Below are positions 7,114 through 12,036 of a stretch of 12,036 bases of DNA, piece by piece. Each line of letters opens with the position of its first letter. Position 1 is the first letter of the stretch. Below the pieces are notes generated by a model, which was not told the origin of the DNA, made no database searches, and saw only the letters and a program-made list of their open reading frames with translations. Location: assembly GCA_013003285.1 (NCBI GenBank), contig JABDJY010000432.1, positions 1 through 12,036 on the forward strand. Direction: 5' to 3'. Source of the stretch: Alphaproteobacteria bacterium. Lineage in GTDB: Bacteria; Pseudomonadota; Alphaproteobacteria; UBA6615. Position numbers and translations under genes: made by a program.

Positions 7114-7141
7114 GGAAACAGTTTGTAACAATGTGTAACAA
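7114..7141. promoter_or_regulatory. 10-bp-phased direct repeats, candidate OmpR-family operator
   Basis: TGTAACAA occurs at 7124-7131 and again at 7134-7141, exactly one helical turn apart. A weaker copy, GGAAACAG, lies at 7114-7121 in the same phase. OmpR/PhoB-family regulators bind such tandem half-sites head to tail. The array is in the gap between the divergent response-regulator and Crp/Fnr genes. On the minus strand it is followed, after about 10 bases, by TGAAAT, a possible -10 for the Crp/Fnr gene. Confidence 0.55.
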
Positions 7142-7161
7142 CGTGCCTATGTATAGGAACG

Positions 7162-7917
7162 ATGACTGACGCCAACCACATACTCGTCGTCGACGACGAC
7201 CAGCGTATCCGCGACATGTTGTGCCTCTATCTTGAGGACGAAGGGTTCAATGTCGCGACCGCGGCGGATGGCGACGAGATGCGCCAGCATATGGCGGAAA
7301 ACCCGGTGGATCTGATTCTGCTGGACCTGGTGATGCCGGGTACGGACGGCCTGACCCTATCGCGCGAAATCCGTGCGGAATCGGATATCCCGATTATCAT
7401 CCTGACCGGTAAGGGCGAGCCCATCGACCGCGTGGTGGGGCTGGAGGTGGGCGCCGACGACTACATTACCAAACCCTTCCATTTGCGCGAGGTATTGGCC
7501 CGGGTGCGCACCGTTCTGCGCCGGGCGGCGCCGCAGCCGGCCGCCTCGCCCCAAGCACCCTCGGCCCCATCACAGTCAAATAGTGATGGCGGCGATGAAC
7601 GGCTTCAGTTTGCCGGTTGGCGGCTCGACTTGGTGAAACGCGAACTTCTCGACCCCAGCGGGGCGCAAACCCCGCTGACGACGGGCGAATTCAACCTCTT
7701 GAGCGCCTTCGCGCAGCGGCCGAACCGGCCGCTGGACCGGGATCAGATAATGGATGTGGTGAAAGGTCAGGATTGGCAGCCCTTCGACCGCAGCATCGAC
7801 ACCCAAATCGGGCGGTTGCGCAAGAAACTCGAGGCCGATCCGAAAGACCCGCAGCTGATCAAAACCGTGCGCGGCGTGGGCTATATTTTTACGCCCAAGG
7901 TAGAGAGCCTGGAGTAG
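7162..7917 (+). CDS. OmpR-family DNA-binding response regulator
   Basis: A 251-residue two-component regulator. The receiver domain (about 6-118) has the acidic pair Asp11/Asp12, phospho-acceptor Asp55 (LILLDLVMPG), Thr82 and Lys104 (TKPF). A Pro/Ala/Ser-rich linker of about 25 residues follows. The C-terminal winged-helix domain (about 148-245) contains PLTTGEFNLL, RSIDTQIGRLRKKLE and TVRGVGYIF, the OmpR/PhoB hallmarks. The ATG at 7162 is the only sensible start; AGGA lies just 3 bases before it and a TATGTA box at 7148-7153 would make the leader very short or absent. It is divergent from the Crp/Fnr gene and convergent with the hybrid kinase, ending 12 bases from the kinase stop. The kinase is its likely but unproven partner. 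Confidence 0.92.
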   Translation: MTDANHILVVDDDQRIRDMLCLYLEDEGFNVATAADGDEMRQHMAENPVDLILLDLVMPGTDGLTLSREIRAESDIPIIILTGKGEPIDRVVGLEVGADDYITKPFHLREVLARVRTVLRRAAPQPAASPQAPSAPSQSNSDGGDERLQFAGWRLDLVKRELLDPSGAQTPLTTGEFNLLSAFAQRPNRPLDRDQIMDVVKGQDWQPFDRSIDTQIGRLRKKLEADPKDPQLIKTVRGVGYIFTPKVESLE

Positions 7918-7929
7918 TTAGTCGGCGTA

Positions 7930-9873
7930 TTAGCTATCGATGACGTCGCGGAGCTTAGCGGCCAGATCGGCCAGTCTGTAGGGTTTCGTCAACAAAGCGC
8001 CGCCGCTTTCGATGGTGCCGGCCTGAAGACTAGCCTCTTCGGTATAGCCCGAGGTGAAGAGCACCTTGATGTTCGGATAGAGCCGCTTGGCTTCGTCGGC
8101 GAGCTCGGTACCCATCATACCGCCGGGCATAACGATGTCTGTGAACAGCACATCCACGGCGGGTGATTGTTTTAGAATTTCGAGCGCCGCCGGACCGTCG
8201 GACGCTTCCAGAACGCCATACCCAAGCTCCTCCACACGCGCCACCGTGGTGGCCCGCACCCGGTGATCGTCCTCGACAACGAGGATCGTAATATCTTGAT
8301 TGCCCCTTTGCCGTGGCGATCCCGCCTGTTCATCGGCAGAGGCTACCGTGTCGCCATTCCGGGGTAGATAAAGGCTGACCGTGGTGCCCACGCCCATTTC
8401 GCTATAGAGGCGCAAATGACCGCCCGACTGTTTGGCGAAGCCATAGATCATGCTGAGGCCGAGCCCGGAGCCCGCACCCGCCTCTTTGGTCGTGAAGAAC
8501 GGCTCGAATACCCGCTGTTGAATGTCGAGCGGAATACCGGTGCCGGTATCCGAGACCGACAGCATGACATAGCGGCCCGGCAAGACGTCGGGACGGGAAT
8601 GGGTATACTCCTCGTCGAGTTCGGTATTTGTGGTCTCGATTGTTAATTTCCCCCCGCCGGGCATAGCGTCGCGCGCATTTAGACACAGGTTCAGGAGTGC
8701 ATTCTGCAATTGCGCCGGGTCGGCCAGCGTCTGGTCGAGGTCGCTTGCCAAGAATGAGTGGATTTCGATGGATTCGCCGAGGCTGCGCTGCAGTAAGCCG
8801 GCGGTGTCCGCCACCAATTCGTTCAGGTCGATAATTCTCGGCGCCAAGGGTTGGCGCCGCGCAAAGGCCAGCATGCGGCCGGTCAATTGAGCGCCTAAAT
8901 CGGCGGCCTCCTGTGCCTGCTCCAGCAACAGGCTGGCCCGCGCGTCTTCGGCCACACGGGGCTCGAGCATTTCCAGATTGCCGATGATCACGGTGAGTAG
9001 ATTGTTGAAATCGTGGGCAACGCCGCCGGTCAATTGGCCAACCGCTTCCATCTTTTGCGCCTGGCGTAACTCATCCTGGCGCGCCACCTCGTCGGTTATG
9101 TCATGGATGATGCCGGTGAACATGCGCGAACCGTCGAGAATGATTTCGTCCACCGCCAGGTTCATGGGAAATGTCGAGCCGTCCTTACGCAGCGCCGTGA
9201 CTTGGCGTCCGATGCCGATAATTTTCTTCTCGCCGGTCTCGATATAGTTGGCCAGATATTGGTCATGCTCCTCCTGGTAGGGTGAGGGCATCAACATCTT
9301 TACATTCTGGCCAATGACTTCGCCGGCGCGATAGCCGAATAGATGTTCGGCCGAGGGGCTGAACGATTCGACGATGCCGCGTTCATCGATTGTAACGATA
9401 CCGTCGGGTGTCGTTTGCAGGATCGACTGCAGGCGCGCCTGCATTTCCACAAGTTCATCTTCGGCTGCTTTTCGCGCACTACGATCTTCGGTGCGCGTAT
9501 ACAGGCCAATAATTTCTTGGTCCTCGCCGCGGTGGGGCGTGAACAAAATGCGGACGTGCCGGGGACCGCCATGTTGATAGGGTACGGTTTTCTGGCTCGC
9601 GAACGCCTCGCCCCTTAGGGCTGCGTCGAGATCGCTCTTTATCACCTGATAGGCGTCGTCGCCGAGTGCCTCCCGAAGGGGTTTGCCCACCAAACTCTCG
9701 CGCGGCTGCCCGAGCCAATCTTCGTGGACCCGATTGGCAAATCGCAAAACCTCATCCCGATCGATATAGGAAATGAGGACCGGCAGGGCGTCGAAGACAT
9801 CGTAGAGAAGCTGCTCTGACATCCAGGCAGCGGAAGACTCCGAATTGCCTTCTCCGGCGTCTTGCGCGGGCAT
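7930..9873 (-). CDS. Soluble PAS-PAS hybrid histidine kinase with FixL-like haem-pocket pattern
   Basis: A 647-residue cytoplasmic sensor kinase with no membrane segment. PAS1 covers about 20-130 and PAS2 about 145-262. The HisKA domain has phospho-acceptor His287 in VAHDFNN. The HATPase domain (about 375-505) has the N-box LCLNARDAM, G1 DTGTGIP, F-box EPFFTTK and G2 GSGLGLS. The C-terminal receiver (about 527-645) has Asp579 and Lys630. PAS2 contains MPSPYQEEHDQY and GIGRQVT: His203 and Arg223 are 20 residues apart, as are the haem ligand His200 and Arg220 of Bradyrhizobium FixL. It may therefore bind haem and sense O2 (inference). The ATG at 9873 is chosen because AGGGAGAG lies 7 bases upstream; a GTG at 9915 would add 14 residues. 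Confidence 0.92.
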   Translation of the reverse strand: MPAQDAGEGNSESSAAWMSEQLLYDVFDALPVLISYIDRDEVLRFANRVHEDWLGQPRESLVGKPLREALGDDAYQVIKSDLDAALRGEAFASQKTVPYQHGGPRHVRILFTPHRGEDQEIIGLYTRTEDRSARKAAEDELVEMQARLQSILQTTPDGIVTIDERGIVESFSPSAEHLFGYRAGEVIGQNVKMLMPSPYQEEHDQYLANYIETGEKKIIGIGRQVTALRKDGSTFPMNLAVDEIILDGSRMFTGIIHDITDEVARQDELRQAQKMEAVGQLTGGVAHDFNNLLTVIIGNLEMLEPRVAEDARASLLLEQAQEAADLGAQLTGRMLAFARRQPLAPRIIDLNELVADTAGLLQRSLGESIEIHSFLASDLDQTLADPAQLQNALLNLCLNARDAMPGGGKLTIETTNTELDEEYTHSRPDVLPGRYVMLSVSDTGTGIPLDIQQRVFEPFFTTKEAGAGSGLGLSMIYGFAKQSGGHLRLYSEMGVGTTVSLYLPRNGDTVASADEQAGSPRQRGNQDITILVVEDDHRVRATTVARVEELGYGVLEASDGPAALEILKQSPAVDVLFTDIVMPGGMMGTELADEAKRLYPNIKVLFTSGYTEEASLQAGTIESGGALLTKPYRLADLAAKLRDVIDS

Positions 9874-9946
9874 ACGAGTTCTCTCCCTGATGGACCGACG
9901 GATACTCGCAGTCACCCGGCTTTATTTCAATAGTGCCCGAGGGAAA

Positions 9947-10150
9947 TCAGGAGGTACCGTCGCCGCTGCTGTCAAAGCCGCCGTCGGGCTCGGTGTCTCG
10001 TGAAGGGTGGGTGAGCGCCGCGCGCCGCTGTCGTCGCAGCGCCGCGACCTCTCTTTCCGGCATGGCGAATAGTTCGGCGATTTGACGATCCGTCAATGAC
10101 GCCAGCAAGTCGTCAATGTCACGTTCGTCGATGGACCTTCGGTTCGGCAT
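9947..10150 (-). CDS. Small helix-turn-helix-like protein, function unknown
   Basis: A 67-residue charged protein. Residues about 12-43 (DDLLASLTDRQIAELFAMPEREVAALRRQR) read like a tri-helical DNA-binding unit of the sigma-region-4/LuxR kind. The C-terminal 20 residues are a Gly/Asp/Ser-rich tail. No named family is recognised. The ATG at 10150 has only a weak GAG-type ribosome binding site. It lies 73 bases upstream of the hybrid kinase on the same strand and may be cotranscribed with it. A leftward promoter beneath the FNR-type box at 10263 could drive it. It could be a small regulator or an adaptor for the kinase; it could also be a chance frame, although codon use looks natural. Confidence 0.55.
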   Translation of the reverse strand: MPNRRSIDERDIDDLLASLTDRQIAELFAMPEREVAALRRQRRAALTHPSRDTEPDGGFDSSGDGTS

Positions 10151-10227
10151 GCAATTTTCAGGCTCGGATCGGCGTCTGACTGATTTTCGACGCTGCGGCC
10201 GTAGCCTCCATCTACTCTGTTCACGTG

Positions 10228-10246
10228 GCCGCTATTAGATAGCGGC
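10228..10246. repeat. Stem-loop overlapping a possible leftward -10 element
   Basis: GCCGCTA (10228-10234) pairs perfectly with TAGCGGC (10240-10246) around TTAGA. On the minus strand its centre contains TCTAAT (10239 down to 10234), a five-of-six match to the -10 consensus. That element is placed so that the FNR-type box would be at -41.5 for a start near 10228. The palindrome may be an operator or a coincidence. Confidence 0.4.
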
Positions 10247-10262
10247 GGCGTGTCCGCACGCT

Positions 10263-10276
10263 TTGATCCTTGTCAA
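10263..10276. promoter_or_regulatory. FNR/FixK-type binding site upstream of the nar locus
   Basis: TTGATCCTTGTCAA matches TTGAT-N4-ATCAA at nine of ten defined positions and fits the TTGAT-N4-GTCAA form common in alphaproteobacteria. Read rightward, TTTATG/TATGGC at 10300-10307 is a -10 candidate and a start near 10311 puts the box at -41.5, the class II position. Respiratory nitrate reductase operons are normally FNR-activated. Confidence 0.75.
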
Positions 10277-10475
10277 TGTCGGCGCGGGCCGATGGCGTTT
10301 TTATGGCACCATCGTATTCGTCTGCACCGGTTAAACACCCATACACGGGGCCGGTTCGGTGGTTGAGTCGGGGGGCAGCGTAATTCTCCGCGAAATCTGC
10401 AGGTCCACGGAAGGAAGTGACAGAGACGTCGCTTCGGATGTTTGAAACCGAGTGTGATAATAGAGGACTGTTGAG

Positions 10476-10523
10476 ATGAAAGATTTGGGGGGTGTGACCC
10501 AGACAGACCAATACCGGGCACTT
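10476..10523 (+). pseudogene. Probable narK 5' remnant (nitrate/nitrite transporter start)
   Basis: ATG at 10476 has an ideal ribosome binding site, AGAGGA at 10462-10467 with an 8-base spacer. It opens a frame reading MKDLGGVTQTDQYRAL, which resembles the N-terminus of NarK-type MFS transporters just before their first membrane helix. After about 16 codons the sequence changes to narG-like coding in another frame, and no membrane segment follows. narK commonly precedes narG, so position supports the call. With only 16 residues the family assignment is tentative; the translation start itself is well supported. Confidence 0.4.
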
Positions 10524-10611
10524 GGTCTATACCGACAATCTGCTGCTGCTGACCCTGTCGCGCGGCGGCCCCATCGTCTGGCTTTCCGAGGTCGATGCGC
10601 AAAAGGCCGGG
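10519..10611 (+). pseudogene. narG: Internal narG fragment (nitrate reductase alpha subunit), about 30 codons
   Basis: In the frame of 10522 the translation reads VYTDNLLLLTLSRGGPIVW followed by LSEVDAQKAG. This matches the conserved HSTYSDNLLMLTL-RGG-P-VW-SE-DA stretch in the C-terminal part of NarG, a roughly 1,250-residue molybdenum subunit. Nothing before or after it is narG-like, so over 95% of the gene is missing here, including the FS0 cluster and the molybdopterin site. The fragment is bounded by a narK-like start on the left and narH on the right, each in a different frame. The narG identity rests on recalled conservation and is fairly strong for so short a piece. Confidence 0.7.
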
Positions 10612-11545
10612 CGCCATCTACAAGCGCGAAGAAGACGGCATCGTTCTGATCGATCAGGAGAAATGCCGCGGCTGGCGCATGTGCGTATCGGGCTGCCCGT
10701 ACAAAAAAATCTATTACAACTGGTCGTCGGGCAAGTCGGAGAAATGCACTTTCTGCTATCCCCGCATTGAAGCTGGCGAGCCGACGGTCTGTTCGGAGAC
10801 CTGCGTCGGGCGCATCCGCTATCTCGGCGTTCTACTGTACGACGCCGACCGTATCGAAGAGGCCGCATCGACCGAGGATGAGCAGGACCTCTATCAGTCT
10901 CAGCTCGACATCTTCCTCGACCCCAACGACCCCGAAATCATCGCCCAGGCGCGCCGTGATGGCATCCCTGAAGCCTGGCTGGAGGCGGCGCGCAACTCGC
11001 CGGTGTGGAAAATGGCGATGGATTGGAAGGTCGCCTTTCCGCTGCATCCCGAATATCGCACCCTGCCCATGGTCTGGTACGTGCCGCCGCTATCGCCGAT
11101 CCAATCGGCGGCGGATGCCGGCAAGATTGGCGTCGACGGCGATATTCCCGATGTGCGCTCGCTGCGTATTCCGGTGCGCTACCTGGCTAATTTGCTGACC
11201 GCCGGCAAGGAAGAGCCGGTCGTCACCGCGCTCGAACGCATGATGGCGATGCGCGGCTATATGCGCGCCAAAACCATCGACGGTTATATCGACGACGCGA
11301 TCGCCCAGCGGGTCGGACTGACCCCGGACCAGATCGAAGAGATGTACCACATCATGGCGATCGCCAATTACGAGGACCGGTTCGTTATTCCGACCTCCCA
11401 TCGCGAGGCTGCGGAAGACGCCCACGATATTCGCGGCTCGTGTGGCTTCAGCTTTGGCAATGGCTGTTCCGGCGGCACGTCGGAGACCAACCTGTTCGGC
11501 ACGCCGCGCAAGAAAAGCGTGCAGACCCCATCGGAGGTATTCTAA
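10595..11545 (+). pseudogene. narH: narH, 5'-truncated (nitrate reductase beta subunit)
   Basis: NarH carries four iron-sulfur clusters that pass electrons from NarI to NarG. Homology starts at base 10610 with GAIYKREEDGIVLIDQ, about residue 199 of the 512-residue E. coli protein, and continues intact to TAA at 11543. The retained ligands are Cys24, Trp27, Cys30, Cys34 and Cys51, Cys54, Cys66, Cys70 of the open frame. The first two cysteine groups (E. coli Cys16-26 and Cys184-196) are gone. The ATG at 10595 lies in narG-derived sequence read out of frame, so the 316-residue ORF is accidental at its first five codons; GAGG 3 bases upstream is a poor ribosome binding site. The product could not bind all clusters and is almost certainly not a working NarH. 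It overlaps narJ by one base (TAATG). Confidence 0.88.
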
Positions 11546-12036
11546 TGGCGAAGACATTCAAGATATTGTCGGCGCTGCTGTCCTATCCGACACCGGAGCT
11601 GCAAGCCGCCGCGCCGGAGTTCGGCGCCGTGCTGGCGGGCGAGAATTTGGTGCCAAAGCCGACCCGCGAAGCCCTGGCGCCGTTGATCGCACAGATCGCG
11701 GAAGACGACCTCTACGAACTGCAGGAACGCTATGTTCTACTGTTTGACCGTTCGCGCTCGCTGTCGCTGCACCTGTTCGAACATATTCACGGCGAGAGCC
11801 GCGATCGCGGCCAGGCGATGATCGATCTTGCTGAACTTTACTACCGCAACGGCTTGGCCATTTCGGCGCGGGAGTTGCCCGATTTTCTGCCGCTATTCCT
11901 GGAATTTCTCTCGACCCAACCGGAAGCCGAAGCGCGCGAACTGCTCGGTCAGCCGCTGCACATTATTTCCGCACTGGCGACCCGGTTGATGCGCCGGGAG
12001 AGCGTCTACGCGGCGGCTTTACGCGCCCTCGAGGCC
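11545..12036 (+). CDS. narJ: NarJ, nitrate reductase assembly chaperone (3' end cut by window)
   Basis: NarJ is a cytoplasmic chaperone of the TorD/DmsD/NarJ family that binds apo-NarG, helps insert the molybdenum cofactor and controls membrane attachment of NarGH. The 164 visible codons have the typical N-terminus (FKILSALLSYPTPEL) and the core motif YVLLFDRSRSLSLHLFEHIHGESRDRGQAMIDL at about residues 62-94. The E. coli protein is about 236 residues, so roughly the last third is outside the window. The start overlaps the narH stop as TAATG and has GGAGG at 11534-11538. The frame is undamaged, so the loss of narG and most upstream coding is recent or not real. narI is expected next. Confidence 0.92.
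   Translation, partial: MAKTFKILSALLSYPTPELQAAAPEFGAVLAGENLVPKPTREALAPLIAQIAEDDLYELQERYVLLFDRSRSLSLHLFEHIHGESRDRGQAMIDLAELYYRNGLAISARELPDFLPLFLEFLSTQPEAEARELLGQPLHIISALATRLMRRESVYAAALRALEA

Larger units (their letters stand above)
10151..10475. other. Control region between the small gene and the nar locus
   Basis: This 325-base stretch has no convincing gene. It holds a stem-loop at 10228-10246, an FNR-type box at 10263-10276, and a long leader (about 10311-10475) before the narK-like start. It thus looks like a divergent promoter region serving the small gene and kinase on the left and the nar operon on the right. Confidence 0.6.

Noticed and set aside
9874..9915. Longer hybrid-kinase start (GTG at 9915, 14 extra residues)
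   Set aside because: The ATG at 9873 has a strong AGGGAGAG ribosome binding site; the extension is Arg-rich and lacks one.
10221..10511. 96-codon open frame on the minus strand over the nar control region
   Set aside because: No ribosome binding site, no recognisable domain, and it covers the FNR-type box, nar leader and narK-like start, which better explain the region.

Overview
The window looks like a chromosomal segment of a GC-rich, facultatively anaerobic alphaproteobacterium, probably Rhodospirillales-like. The basis is codon use, a hybrid PAS kinase of alphaproteobacterial style, FNR/FixK-type sites and respiratory nitrate reductase (nar) genes. No tRNA, rRNA, CRISPR array, insertion sequence or phage gene was seen.

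Layout from left to right. 1-947: 3' part of a HlyD/RND-type efflux adaptor gene (+). 1041-1739: CBS-CBS-BON protein (-). 1740-1950: divergent control region with an FNR-type site. 1951-2934: ABC ATPase of the GldA/CcmA kind with no permease beside it (+). 2962-4557: phosphotransferase-like/P-loop kinase fusion (+). 4563-5147: flavodoxin-fold NAD(P)H oxidoreductase (-). 5314-6174: zinc-type cation diffusion facilitator (-), with a perfect palindrome just upstream of its start. 6288-7004: Crp/Fnr-family regulator without the FNR cysteine set (-). 7162-7917: OmpR-family response regulator (+), separated from the fnr-like gene by 10-bp-phased direct repeats. 7930-9873: soluble hybrid histidine kinase whose second PAS domain carries the FixL haem-pocket pattern (-). 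9947-10150: small helix-turn-helix-like protein (-). 10151-10475: control region with a second FNR-type site. 10476-12036: remains of a nar operon.

How the genes fit together (inference): a possible oxygen sensor (FixL-like PAS kinase), an OmpR-type response regulator and a FixK-like Crp/Fnr protein lie next to a nar promoter whose FNR box is at the class II position. This resembles a FixL-FixJ-FixK cascade with an OmpR-type protein in the FixJ place. A CBS protein and an APH/P-loop fusion are also present; relatives of both occur in low-oxygen regulons of other bacteria, so the left half may be a hypoxia/stress cluster.

The most striking feature is the nar locus. A start that looks like narK (about 16 codons) runs into about 30 codons of narG, which runs in another frame into narH from about residue 199. 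narH then continues intact to its stop and is followed by narJ. Two internal deletions, or an assembly that skipped about 6-8 kb, would give this. The regulatory genes and the nar promoter are intact, while the enzyme they should control is missing its catalytic gene in this copy.
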